From positions 17,872,001 to 17,936,000 of the forward strand of contig BSBM01000123.1 of the NCBI GenBank assembly GCA_027924585.1: a stretch of 64,000 bases of DNA, given 5' to 3'. Shown here piece by piece: positions 46,795 to 59,385 of the stretch. The stretch is from Larix kaempferi (Eukaryota; Streptophyta; Pinopsida; Pinales; Pinaceae). The notes below the pieces were generated by a model. That model was not told where the DNA came from and made no database searches. It saw only the letters and a program-made list of their open reading frames with translations. The position numbers and the translations under genes are program-made. The first letter of the stretch is position 1. Each line of letters opens with the position of its first letter.

Positions 46795-47344
46795 TTTAAT
46801 GAGAAACTCAAATGGAAATAAAAGATTTAGGTCTTACCACTTGAATTGCTGAAAACCAGATCTGGAGCTGGATTAGGGTTTGTCAGAGAAACCCTAAAAA
46901 TTCAAAATTTGAATTTCAAACTTCTGAAAGGATAGAAAATGTGCCTTCCTGATCTGGTCAAGCTGGTATACTAAGAATTTGAAATCTGCAAATTTTCACC
47001 CTTCAAAATTGCTTTTGAAACTTTCAGATTCACTAGACATGACCCCGAACTAGGGTTTGATAAATCCCACCCTTCTGCCCAGCCAAAAAGTTTGATCCAA
47101 GGCTCTAAACTTCGATTTTCTTGAGGAGTATTCAGCCGTGGATTCAGATTCCAGAAATTCCAACTTTTTTCCAAAACCCTAATTTTTAGGTCAAAACTGA
47201 AAATGCTTAGAATTGAATTCTGTCTCGACAAAAAGATGCGCCCTTCCAAGGAGAGACAATCTAGCCTTCTTCCTTTGATGATATGTGGGGAGAAACCCAA
47301 ATATTAAGAAGCCCTAGCTTCCGTAGCTGCACAGTGCCTTCTTC

Positions 47345-47364
47345 TTAGGTCATCTCTGATACCA
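47345..47364 (-). promoter_or_regulatory. Primer-binding site of the copia element
   Basis: On the minus strand TGGTATCAGAGATGACC directly follows the 5' LTR. The first 11 nt fit the 3' end complement of initiator Met tRNA, the usual primer of plant copia elements. Confidence 0.85.
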
Positions 47365-47954
47365 TGTTAATTTTTTGATAATTTCATTCCATTATCATTC
47401 AGGATCACTAAGAGAATAACATGTACAGCATAACAATCATAGACACGAAAGCAATCACACAAGAGACACAGAGTGTCACTGGGGAAAACCAAGAAGGTGA
47501 AAAACCCCGCAACTTCCTCAGAGATAAGATAAGCCACCAAACAAGATCACAAGGATCAAACCCAATAAGATGTCTCTAGCAGATGCTCCTCCTCCTCCAC
47601 TAGTGCGCCACTTTCTCTATTAGCTATGCGAGCTTGAGAAGTGAGTGAATGATCTAAATGAGAGACACACCCTCTCTATTTATACACTGACTTGACCTGC
47701 CAATAATCCACTGGGGCCAACTTGCTAATCAAGCCTAATAACCCAACCACATGACCTAATCAAGGCCGACCCCACACTGGTGGTCTAATAACCCATCAAT
47801 ACAAATGACGACACTTACAATGTAACTTGCGACACTTACAAATACAAATGACGACACTTCCAATCAAAGGAATAATATATTTTTGTGGGATATACAATAA
47901 AGTACAAATGTAATACATAGAAGAATATCTTTCAAAGTTACAAATACATCAACA
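47365..47954 (-). repeat. 5' LTR of the copia element
   Basis: 590 bp, with the same ends and length as 40948-41537. It is flanked by TTGTA on the outer side and the primer site on the inner side. It carries promoter and transcription-start functions in an active element. Confidence 0.95.
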
Positions 47955-48180
47955 TTGTACTCCAGTGATGAAAACAAGGGTGCATCAGTGGCTAGGAGGG
48001 CTAAAAATGAGCAGGAACATGCTCCTGGGGACTACAAAATAAGGACTAGGTGTTGGGAGACTACCATACTGATGATTGGATGCATGCAAATGCATGCAGA
48101 TGACTGGATGCATGCAGGCATGCAAAATACAAAAATGATGGTGAGAATATTCCAACACCTCTCCGCAAGCTATACTATGA
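47955..48180. other. Flank of the copia insertion with ATGCATGCA words
   Basis: This continues the sequence left of 40943, joined at TTGTA. At 48078-48125 ATGCATGCA or close relatives occur several times in about 45 bp. No protein was recognised. Confidence 0.5.
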
Positions 48181-48864
48181 GGTAGTAACTGAAAACTGAA
48201 AAGTAGGGCCCTGGTGACTGAGACCAAAGGTCACTCCGTACAACAATCTAAATAATAAAAGAGGAAAGAGGGAAAACCCAGTGGGAAGAAATCCGTCCCT
48301 TAAAATAGACTGAAGGATGCTAATGTAGCATATCATCACCCACCCCAGAAGGAGGCAAGTGTCCTTATTTTCCAAAGAAGGATCGATAAATTTGAAATGG
48401 ATCAGTAATGTGAGAAGGATGAAACCTTCCATTCTGATAATCTGATCTGGTTCTCCGTCGATCAGTTGGACCACCAACAAGATCTCTGATAGATCTGAGA
48501 TTAGTGGTTTCCCATCTCGGAAGAGGAGGATCATTAGTTGAGAGATCATCAGGTTCTTGTGGAACTGGATCTCCCATTCGCTCATCTTCTGAATTAGTTG
48601 CTAGATATTCAGGTTCTTGTGGATCTGGATCTAGCATTCGCTCTTCATCATCATCACTCTCATACTCTGAATCAGAACTGTCATGTGATGAATATTTGCT
48701 CTCTTGGAGCTCATCAAGCAATGGAGGTGTAGTAGGCAAGCTCTCTTGCTCAACAGGATGAGCATCATGAAGAGGCCATTCCTCAAAATGTACACTCCTT
48801 TCAAGGAATGTGGTCATATTAGAAGTATCAAGAAGCTTGTAGGAATTTGCATTCAATGCATACC
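48181..48864 (-). pseudogene. Remnant of a second Ty1/copia element (integrase to RT linker)
   Basis: The minus frame 48864-48365 reads GYALNANSYKLLDTSN and ERSVHFEEWPL. A Pro/Glu/Asp-rich repeat follows (DPDPQEPEYL then DPVPQEPDDL), then PPLPRWETTNLRSI and RRTRSDYQN. That is the usual order between the integrase end and RT of copia polyproteins in plants. It is cut at 48865 by the CACTA left end. Its sequence differs from the complete copia at 40.9-48.0 kb, so it is a separate family. Confidence 0.7.
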
Positions 48865-48960
48865 CACTAGTGGATTTGGACCCAAAATCCGACGACAAAA
48901 TCTGACGACCTCCAACGAAGAAGGGCTATGTCACCGGATTTCACCTTAAAATTTTCAAAA
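48865..48960 (+). repeat. CACTA transposon left terminal repeat
   Basis: The end starts CACTAGTGGATTTGGACCC and continues AAAATCCGACGAC. It is homologous over about 95 bp to a second end at 63258. CACTA superfamily elements begin with CACTA and carry a TNP2-type gene, which lies just downstream. Confidence 0.85.
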
Positions 48961-48993
48961 TTTGATGCTTTTTTAAAAATTGATAGAAGAAGA

Positions 48994-49165
48994 CGTCGGA
49001 TATCCGACGGCAATGCTCATATCCGACGGTTCTGTGGATATCCGACATCATATTATGCATTGGTATGTCGGATATCCGACGCCAAGCTATTCAACCCGAG
49101 GATGGCGGAAATCCGACATCAATTCTTCAACAGTAACTAGGTTCAAGGCGTCGGATATCCAACGG
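48994..49165. repeat. Palindromic subterminal repeats of the CACTA element
   Basis: The 16-bp perfect palindrome CGTCGGATATCCGACG is at 48994-49009. GTCGGATATCCGAC is at 49067-49080. Partial copies (ATATCCGACGG, GGATATCCGACA, GGAAATCCGACA, CGTCGGATATCCAACGG) are near 49018, 49037, 49108 and 49149. In En/Spm elements subterminal motifs bind the element-encoded DNA-binding protein. The same role here is inference. Confidence 0.8.
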
Positions 49166-49357
49166 AAGGTTGACTTTTAAAAATTATAAATATTGAAACA
49201 TTCCGACATGTTTGCTATACAAGCGACGGTTTGCGGAAGTTATTTTATTCGGTGGAATGTTTTTCATTATTTCCATTGTTTTTGAGATTCAAGTGAGCGA
49301 AGTGTGGAGCTTCATTTTCTAAGATCGATAATCTTCATTCAAGCTCTTTACGAGAAA

Positions 49358-52300
49358 ATGTCAACTAACAATATTCTTGATCTAGACGAACAAAATCGAC
49401 AATTGCTTGCTAGATTGTGGGAAGGAGTTGAAAAAAGGCGTGATAGGAAATGCTATTGTCCATGTACTCAATGCAGGGGCTTTAAGAGGAGAAGAATTTT
49501 GATCACAACAGCCAAAAAACATTGTAGGGAGCATGGGCACACTGAGGGGGGACATGAATACCATCCATTTGTAAGTTTTGCATTATATATGTTTTTATTT
49601 TGATTGCTTTTGTAAATTTATGTATTGATCGTGGTTTCAATAGATGGGGACTAACATGGACAATAAATATTATTTTAATATTAAATATTTATTATACTAT
49701 TTCTTTTTCTTTTGTGCATGTTGAATCTAGGGTATAGTAGAATAACTCATTTATTTGTTTGTTAGTGAGACTAACCCACTCACTAGGGAAAGCACTTAAC
49801 TCTCTAGATTTGTGACACTTTCTATCATGATAATAGAAATAACGACTATATTGGGATGTTGTAATTTCTCTTATATTTTCTCTATAGAAATTACCATAGC
49901 ATCATTTATCTTACCTTAGTGGAGTACAGTATGAGAAATTTTGTGTTATATTTGAGTAGCTTTGCTCAGTAATTGGGTAAATTATTATGTCTCTTGGATA
50001 GTTTGGATGCACCTATTTGACCAACAGTTTAATAGGCCGTTTCTCTTTTCATCCCAACAGTACAAAATTTGTTACATTTTAAATGCATCACATAAATGTT
50101 TACATTTTGCGTTTGAAATTTTTACATTTTGTGGTTGAATTTCTTATATTAACTTTTATCTATTGAGGGTTTCATGTAATTATAAAGGAAAGAAATCCTA
50201 TGGCACTTTGTCCGGAGGAAGTGCTTCCACAACAAGTACCGGAAGCTATGAATATTAATGGAGAACAAGTTAATGATCACATTAATGAAGACGATGATCA
50301 TTCTGAAAACATAGTTGAAGATGATGTTACAAATAATTTGATCCATGATTCATTTAATGTTGGAATGGTTGATGTTGATCATGATGATGATGATAATGAA
50401 AATTATGAACATTTTGATGATATTCATGATATACCTCTTCTTGATAAGGCATACGAACCCCTTTATGAGGGCTCCAAGACAAATCTTCTCTCTACTATAT
50501 TATTGATAATGAACTTGAAGGTTATGAATGGTCTTTCAAACATATCAGTGACACGGATGTTAAGGTATGTAATATATTCCATCACAAAATATATATGATT
50601 GTGTATTTTGTTGTTCATTCATATATAAGTCAAATTATTACGAATGAAATTTGTTCCATTAATATTATTTCTATATTATATTAACTAGATTTTTATTTTA
50701 ATTTGTTGTAGCATGATAGGTGAATATTTGTTACCACCGTCAAATATTTTACCTTGCACATATCGAGATTTATCTGCCATCATGAAAGAAATTGGAATGC
50801 AGTATGAAGCAATTCATGCATGCCCTGATGACCATGTTCTATATTACAATCAGCATGAATTTGCAACAGAATGTCCTGAATGTCATATCAGTAGATATCG
50901 CACAGATCAAGTAACTAAAAAGGCGCCTCGCAAGGTTCTACGTTATATTCCCATTATTCCACGTCTGCAACGACTGTTCAGGTGCAAAAACATAGCACGG
51001 TTTATGGATTACCATGCACAGAACAGAAGTCAAGACGACATTATTCGGATGCCTGTAGATGGGTCTGCATTTAGAGATATGGAGGAAAAAATGCCCCACT
51101 TTAAAGAAGAACCTCGTAATCTTAGGATTTCTTTGGCAGTAGATGGAGTCAATCCATTTGCAGAGATGAGATCTGTTTACTCGGTGTGGCCTATTTTTGT
51201 TATCAACAACAACATTCCTCCATGGTTGACAATAAAGAGGGAGCACATAATGTTGTCGATGATTGTTCCAGGTATGAACCCTGCAGTTTTTTTTTAAGTA
51301 GTTGTATCTCATTTGTCGTATTTTTGTCGCATAATGTCATATATATATTTAATGTTTTTCTATTGTGCAATATGGTTTAATATTGTAATCTAAATGGTAC
51401 GTCTCATATTTATATTTTTTATATGTTCATATATATCAATCAGGTAAGTACCAAGTGAAAGATATGAATGTATATATCAAACCTCTTATTGACGAGCTAC
51501 TGAAGTTATGGAATGGAATCACTTTGTATGACATATCTAGACCAATACGACAAATGAAATTTCAATTCCATGCAATGCTTGTATGGACAATACATGATGC
51601 CCCAGGGTTAACCCATTTATGTGGTATGTAATTATAAGTTCCACTTTATTTGCAAAAAGTTATACAAACTACTAGTTAATATACTACGCACGCATGTTTT
51701 TCTAAATAATCCAATCATTTTGTATATAATTATAATTGACATAGATATTCCATCTCTTTATGTAGGTCTTCAGACAAAGGAAAAATTTGCATGTCCAGTT
51801 TGTGGTCCTAAGATCAAATCTCGTCATTCAAAAAGATTAGGAAAGGAGGTGTTTGATGAGTATAGGAACTTCCTCTATAAGAATCACAGGTATCGAACTA
51901 CCGAAAAACATTTGTTCAATGGCAAGCAAGAGACTGCATTAAAACCATAGAGAATGACACCTCGCTTATGGAAGTTTCAATATAATAGAAATCGTCCAGG
52001 TATGTATAATGAATCATCGTATATGATATGTTATATTGTATTTTTTTATATTGTGTGTTTTTTACTGTAATTGACATTAATTTATGTAATTTCATGATTG
52101 TCGTTCATGTGTTCATGAAGGAATTAATGGGATTCCACGAGGAATGAAAAGTTATCCTAGACAATTCAGTAGGTTTCCCTACTATGAGCACCTACAAATT
52201 TCTCATCTATTTGATACAATGCATATCGGAAAGAATGTGACCGAAACATTATGGCGAATATTGGATAGAAGGAGTGACAAAGAAAAAATTGTCAAAATTT

Positions 52301-54515
52301 GCAAAGACATTCAAGATAGAAACCATGCAATGAAATACGTCATTCAATTTCATAGCAATGGAGAGCAAATTAATATAAACTCACTTCCATGGATGTTAAT
52401 GGACCAGCAAAGTAATGTTGTAAAATAAGTCATTCGAAAAATTAAATTTCCCACCGGATTTTGTGCGAACATGAAGAATATCATAACAAAGAAAGGTGAT
52501 TTCGCGGGGGTGAAAACTCATGATTGGCATGTCTTCATGAAGGTAATTATTATGGTATAGATTTAATTATTTTTTTTCTTCCTATTACAGTGAGTATGGT
52601 TGGTATATATTTTATTTTCCTACTCTTTGTTGATAAAATGAAACTATTTGTATATTATTTTTATAGTATGATCTACCTCTCTCTATCCCGGACAACTTCG
52701 ACAACAATGTCAAGCAAATAATATATAGTCTCGGGAAATACATGAGGTAAGTGGTGATTTTTTCCATGCGCTTAGTGTTTGTTTAATTCAACATAGAACT
52801 TATATTTGATTTTCGTTCTGTAATTCATGATGTTACGTAATATATATTTTTTTTCTTTAATCTCTTGATTTGGTTGTCATGTCACTTGTAGATGGTTGTC
52901 ATCTAAAGAATTCCATAAAGAAGACATAAAGTATTGGAGGAGAGAAATTCCTCGTCTCATGTGTGAAATGTAGAAGCATCTACCTTCGGCATTTTTCAAT
53001 GCACAAGAACACTACCTCATACACCAAGTTGAGGAGATTGAACTGTGTGGACCTGCACACTCAAGGTCCATATGGATGGTTGAGATGCACTTGAAATTTA
53101 TGAAGGGTTTGGTCAGACAACAAGCATATGCTGAGGGTTCTATGATGGAGGGATATATGGTATACCAGAACATGTTGTATATTAGTGAATATCTTCCTAA
53201 ATTAGCAGAAAAGCTCAATTTACATCGCATTTGTGACCCAGAATCCAATAAGAGTTTCGAAGGGGAGTACCCGAAGGGGAAAGGTAGATCGAGGAAGGTG
53301 GAAGGTAATATAACACATTCTTATATTCAGTACTTTGCATAAATTTATACTGTAATATACTTTGTTAAGTTACTATATTAAATTTGTATTGAATTTTAAT
53401 TTTATTGTCATGAAATAGTTGGTCGAGAGTGGGATGCAATTCATTTATACATTGCAAACAATCTTGACTAGATGAAGGTATGGATCGAACGATGTGAACA
53501 ATCTAGTCATGGAATATCATGGGAAGGTGTGGCTTTATTGGTTAAAGCTGCACATCGCAATGGATACACCAACCTAACACAAAGGGAAATCGATTTAGCA
53601 AGAGGTTTAAGAGATAAGAAGGTAAGCATATTAATCATCCACACTATTTTTTTTTTTTTGTAAAAAATAATGCCGTTGTACGTCATGCTGTTTTTTTCAT
53701 TGTATGGCATTATAAACATGCACTAGTTAATCATAAATATTGGATCATTATGTAATCTTTTCCTGTATGGCTTGTTGTAGGTAAAACACCATAAGGCCAT
53801 GTGGTGCAATGGATATAGATATCGAATCAAAAAGTTGGATGAAACAAAGAAAACATCTGATTGTGGGATATCTGTAGTCTTTGAGGTGACTAATGTTTCT
53901 TCTAGAAGTGACAGACATCCAGAAGTCTTTGAAAATCAATACTATGGGTATCTGGAAGACATTCTTCAGTGTGAATTTAACTCCTTCAAGGTATTTCTTT
54001 TCATTGTCAAATGGTATAGGTGTCGATTGAATCAACGTGATCCCGATAAAACAATAATTGAACATGATAATGGATTTACCATGGTAAATACAAGGTTGTT
54101 TGAGCCAAGAATGGAGCCCTATGTTCTTCCAACCCAATGTGAACAGGTATTTTACTCTGAGGTTCCAGGTAGAGTGGGTTGGTCATTTGCTGCGAGACAC
54201 GATCCAAGGGGAAGGCCAGTAAAGTATAACATAGATGAAGGTAATGAAGACATTCTCGAAGAATAAGACGCCGTAGAAGATCATCACGATCAACATGAGT
54301 TAGATTATCATGTTCCTGAAGAAGATGTCGAAGAACTTATTGAATCAGATGATGTATTAGACAATGTCCATGAAGATGATATCAACGATGACATGATGAT
54401 CGTAACTGACACTGACGACAAGGATGATATGGCCAATCCTTACAATGTTGAATTTGGATCATCGGATGATAGTACAGATAATGACTCAGATGAAGAAGAT
54501 GATGAAGACCATTGA
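49358..54515 (+). pseudogene. CACTA (En/Spm) TNP2-type transposase gene, ten exons, five premature stops
   Basis: Exons: 49358-49570, 50188-50564, 50712-51271, 51444-51623, 51766-51999, 52121-52542, 52667-52746, 52892-53304, 53419-53621, 53781-54515. All junctions are GT-AG and all phases agree, giving 1,139 codons. Domains in order: transposase-associated N-terminus (Cys-rich CYCPCTQC), TNP2 core (IHACPDDHVLYY, ECPECHISRY, ACPVCGPKI, LFDTMHIGKNV), DUF4218-like (ICDPESNKSFEG and before) and DUF4216-like (NQYYGYLEDILQCEF), then an acidic tail. In-frame stops are at 51948 TAG, 52426 TAA, 52971 TAG, 53469 TAG and 54264 TAA. TNP2 proteins cut and join CACTA ends in the nucleus. This copy cannot make a full protein. 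Confidence 0.9.
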
Positions 54516-54800
54516 AGTTTATGAGGTATGCAGTAATAATAAATTAACTGTTTCTTAGTGAGTTTCCATTTTCTAGTATGATATAATTAGTAACATTGCT
54601 TGTTATAGAGTATGTCAAAAAACACATTTAAAGTTTTTGTACATAGATATTTTTGTCAGGTTATGGGGAATTGAGAGTGATATGAGGGGGGGGGGGCATA
54701 AGAGCTTCCACCTTCATGTGGTTGGCCCTGTTTAGTAGAGAATATTAAATTATTCTTGAAACAGAGAGAAGCTTAGTAAGGAAATGCACAATTATCAATA
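54516..54800. other. Spacer 3' of the transposase
   Basis: No second CACTA gene (TNPA-like) and no right terminal repeat is seen. A G11 run is at about 54687-54697. Confidence 0.5.
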
Positions 54801-54927
54801 CTCAAACATCATCATCATCATCATCATCATCGTCATCATCACCATCATCTTCATCATCATCATATTTTTCTTCTTCATTGACATCTTCATCATCTTGATC
54901 ATCACCACCACCACCACCACCACCACC

Positions 54928-54961
<34 letters not shown>

Positions 54962-56331
54962 TCATCATCTTCGTCGTCGTCATCGTCGTCACGGCCACCA
55001 TCATCATCATCATCATCATTGTCATCATCATCGTTGTCGTCACGACCACCATCATCATCATCATTGTCATCATCATCGTCATCATCCTCACCATCATCAT
55101 CATTGTCATCATCTTCATCATCATCATCATCACCATTCTTCATTGACATCTTCATCATGCATTGACGGTGTGGGAGGGTTTCCGGACTCAAACATGACTG
55201 ACACTAACCATTGGAGCATAAAAAACCATACCTATAGATTAATTAATGTGATACAATATGGGACCAACGTTGAAATTTTTTAAATATGTGTTGGCTTGGA
55301 CTGAAATTTGGCATGGTTAGTCTAGATGCATGCATTAACTGTGTGGGAGGGTTTCTAGACTCAAACATGACTGACAATAATCATTGCAACATCAAAAACC
55401 ATACCTATAGATTAAATAATGTGATACATGGGTCCAACATTGAAATTTTTTAAATATGTGTTGGCTTGGACTGAAATTTGGCATGGTTAGTCTAGACACA
55501 TGCATTGATAGTGTGGGAGGGTTTTCGAGCTCAAACTTGGCTGACACTCACCGTTGCAGCATCAAAAACCATACCTATAGATTAAATAATGTGATACATG
55601 GGGCCAACGTTGAAATTTTTTAAATATGTGTTGGCTTGGACTGAAATTTGGCATGGTTAGTCTAGACGCATGCATTGATGGTGTACGAGGGTTTCTAGAC
55701 TCAAACATGACTGACAATAATCATTGCAGCATAAAAAACCATACCTATAGATTAAATAATGTGATACATGGGGCCAACGTTGAAATTTTTTAAATATGTG
55801 TTGGCTTGGACTGAAATTTGGCGTGGTTAGTCTAGATGCATGCATTGACGGTGTGGGAGGGTTTTTGGACTCAAAATTGGCTGACACTCGCCATTGCAGC
55901 ATTAAAAACCATACCTATAGATTAAATAATGTGATACATGGGGCCAACGTTGAAATTTTTTAAATATGTGTTGGCTTGGACTGAAATTTGGCATGGTTAG
56001 TCTAGACGCATGCTTTGATAGTGTGGGAGGGTTTTCAGACTCAAACTTGGCTGACACTCACCATTGCAGCATAAAAAACCATACCTATAGATTAAATAAT
56101 GTATCTTTTTTCTACTATAGGGTTTATCATTTGTTATTTCTCTTGTATCTTTTTGCACTATCTTCATTTAAATCTCAATTGCTATCAAATTATCATCGTC
56201 ATCTTCATCTTCATTTAAATCGTCATCATCATCATCGTCATCTTCATCATCATCATCTTCATCATCATCTTCTTCATCATCGTCATCACCATCATCATCA
56301 TCGTCGTCATCATCATCGTCGTCATCCTCAC

Positions 56332-56372
<41 letters not shown>

Positions 56373-57255
56373 CCATATTCATCATAATCATCGTCATCAT
56401 CATCATCGTCATCATCATCATCGTCATCATCTTCATCATCATCATCGTCACCATTCTTCATTGACATCTTCATCATGCATTGACGGTGTGGGAGGGTTTC
56501 TGGACTCAAACATGACTGACACTAACCATTGGAGCATAAAAAACCATACATATAGATTAATTAATGTGATACAATATGGGGCCAACGTTGAAATTTTTTA
56601 AATATGTGTTGGCTTGGACTGAAATTTAGCATGGTTAGTCTAAACGCATGCATTGACGGTGTGGGAGGGTTTCTAGACTCAAACATGACTGACAATAATC
56701 ATTGCAGCATCAAAAACCATACCTATAGATTAAATAATGTGATACATGGGGCCAACGTTGAATTTTTTTAAATATGTGTTGGCTTGGACTAAAATTTGGC
56801 ATGGTTAGTCTAGACACATACATTGACAGTGTGGGATGGTTTTCAGACTCAAAATTGGCTGACACTCGCCATTGCAGCATCAAAAACTATACCTATAGAT
56901 TAAATAATGTATCTTTTTTCTACTATAGGGTTTATCATTTGTTATTTCTCTTGTATATTTTTGCACTATCTTCATTTAAATCTCAATTGCTATCAAATTA
57001 TCATCGTCATCTTCATCTTCATTTAAATCATCGTCATCATCTTCATCATCGTCATCTTCATCATCGTCTTCTTCATCATCGTCATCATCATCATCGTCAT
57101 CTTCATCGTCATCGTCATCATCGTCATCATCATCGTCATCATCGATCATCATCATCATCATCTTCATCTTCATCATCGTCATCTTCATCATCGTCATCAT
57201 CATCATCTTCATCTTCGTCGTCATCGTCATCATCGTCATCGCCATCATCATTACT
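54800..57255. repeat. Composite array: (TCA)n blocks alternating with a 170-bp satellite
   Basis: Microsatellite blocks of TCA/TCG/TCT triplets lie at 54806-55150, 56196-56470 and 57000-57253. Between them a satellite unit of 170-174 bp has starts at 55157, 55331, 55501, 55671, 55841, 56011, 56476, 56649 and 56818. It contains GTGTGGGAGGGTTT, AACCATACCTATAGATTAA and TTGGCTTGGACTGAAATTTG. A linker (TTCTACTATAGGGTTTATCA) joins satellite to microsatellite at 56101 and 56907. Long Asp-, His- or Ser-rich frames here are artefacts of the triplets. Confidence 0.9.
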
Positions 57256-59385
57256 CCACTAGGTATTTTAAAATAAAAAAAGCACAATGAGTTCATATGT
57301 TTTCCTCTCATTTTCTCAAGCCTCAAATTAGTTAAACCAAGTAGTCTAAAATTTAAGATAGACTAGATAATTAAGAGAGGCTCATGATGAGTGGGAATCA
57401 CCATTGCGGTATGAGGATGACATGGAATATAATTATGGGTATGAACCTAAATCTCAAAAAAATACAATACCCATGATTTTTCTCATCAGTCTAATGTGGA
57501 CTCTTCTGAAGTAATTGCCCAAGATCCCTTCGAATATCATTCATTTTATGATTGTCTAATGTACTCATCCTGCCATAGATACCTTCGTTTCTACAACGTT
57601 GGGCCGATTTTTTATATTAAATTAGATTATTACTTTTATAATTGTGGATTTTAAATTGATTACTAGTAGATTCCATGCCGATTCAAAATCATGGGTGGAA
57701 GTAAATAAAATGGAAATGCCAAAGCGCACATTGAGTTAATATTTTTTGAAAGGAAAATAAAGTGTGTTATTGAAATTAGTGGGCAACATTACTACTACTC
57801 TAATCCTTTCATGATTGTAGAGTTAGAAAGAGAATATTAACCCATCCTAAACGTAAGGAACATAAAAGTGTTACAACCTACCCATATTGTATTGGGAAGT
57901 TTTAAATTGCCATGCACACAAAGTCTCAATTCCGTGACATCTAACAAAGTGAAGAAGGCTAAATATTTTAAATTTTGACCTTCAAAATGAAACTCTAGCT
58001 GGAATTGCAAATTTTGATTGTTATGATCATTGATTTTAACACCTGAATTGATTCAACAACCTAAACTACTCATACTCCAAATCTATTTTTCAATATTACT
58101 AATTGATATTTACAATTTCATCAATCCAAATGAATTTATCCAATTTTAGGAAAAAATAATACCGATTTCCCCTCTTGCATTTTAAGCAACCAAAGCACAA
58201 TTAATAGATATATTTATTCCAATAACTGAAACAATCACAATGAAACATAACTCAAGGAATCGAAAACACTAGTGAAAATATCCAATTTGCCTCTTAAAAA
58301 TATCAACGAAATTAATGTTGGTGTTTTTCTTATGGTTTGACAAACCAAGTTGAATGAGATAGACTTTAACAATTCCTTTAGATTGATATCCATCGTTTCT
58401 CATGATTGCTTAATCGTGTTTTGTGTATTTTCAAATCTACGTGATTACTTTCCATTGAATAGTTTAAGTTTCCATTGAATATTAGTATATCACTTTTGAT
58501 CATAGAGTGAAGACAACAACTTTGTAGAAAATCCATGTAAGAAATGTCAATGAGTGATAATGAAACAAAAAATATGTTTCTTAATTATAAGAGAGAACAC
58601 CAAAAACTATCCACTTCCATGAAAGAGAAATGCTTCCAGGGAAGAAAATAATGTGCAATATAGTATTATTACAACATTTGAACAAAATTCCCCAATGAGA
58701 TACTAGGGGCTATTTTATCTATAAATTATCTATAAAATAAGTTGAACACGTGGATAGGATGTTAAATATGGAGGAGACATTAGAAACACACATGTTAAAG
58801 AAAAATGGGAGCTTGCAATAAAAAATAGGAGCGAGTGGCAAGCTCAACGCCCACATCCAAGATGGAAGCTGGTCCATTTGCACAACAACTTAAATAACGA
58901 ACTCAAATAGATGATGAAGAGAATGTTGAGCATAACTTAATGTGGTAATATGATCATCTATTATCTTGCTATGGATGCCTTTTTAAAACTGAATATGTCG
59001 ATGATGGACTCATGTCACACTCGATTGTGGAGTGGAAGTTTAGTTCTACCAATCTAGTTGTTCTCACCACTATGACCAAAACATGATAGAGGGGAAGTTA
59101 GGCTATATTGAAAATATACAAGAGATCATGCAAGTGGTCTCATCTTTTCAATGTGTCATTTTTGGTGCAAGTGGCGGGATACCTTCCCCCATAGTAACAT
59201 AAATGAAGATCATGGTATTGCAATAATATGTATCAACTATGGAAGGACGTGGGATGAAACTAAGTGCGCTTTTTCTCATAGTACAACAACCAACTACTTT
59301 TTCTCAAGGGATGTGTTGGATAGGCATTCGTGGTTCCTACTAGGACATCACCCTAGACCAAAAGCAAGGATGTGGTATTTCAAGC
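57256..59385. other. Unassigned AT-rich intergenic sequence
   Basis: No coding frame above 80 codons with a motif, no terminal repeats and no RNA gene were recognised. Confidence 0.45.

Larger units (their letters stand above)
40948..47954 (-). mobile_element. Structurally complete Ty1/copia retrotransposon, TSD TTGTA
   Basis: Two 590-bp LTRs (40948-41537 and 47365-47954) with TGTT...AACA ends flank gag-pol in copia order (gag, protease, integrase, RT, RNase H). TTGTA is duplicated at 40943-40947 and 47955-47959. Next to the 5' LTR on the minus strand the primer site reads TGGTATCAGAGATGACC, matching the usual initiator-Met-tRNA type. Before the 3' LTR is the polypurine tract AAGAGGGAG. By eye the LTRs differ at roughly 26 of 590 positions, so the insertion is not recent. 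Stops and frameshifts disable it. Confidence 0.95.

Noticed and set aside
49358-54515. Reassignment of TAA/TAG to glutamine as an explanation for the stops
   Set aside because: CGA-to-TGA and TGG-to-TGA type stops also occur in the gypsy element, the kinase uses normal CAA/CAG for Gln, and the plant context predicts the standard code. Deamination explains all cases.
54795-57326. Long Asp-, His-, Ser-, Met- and Thr/Ile-rich open frames on both strands
   Set aside because: They are translations of TCA/TCG/TCT triplet repeats. Any frame of such a repeat is open. No start context or flanking coding sequence.
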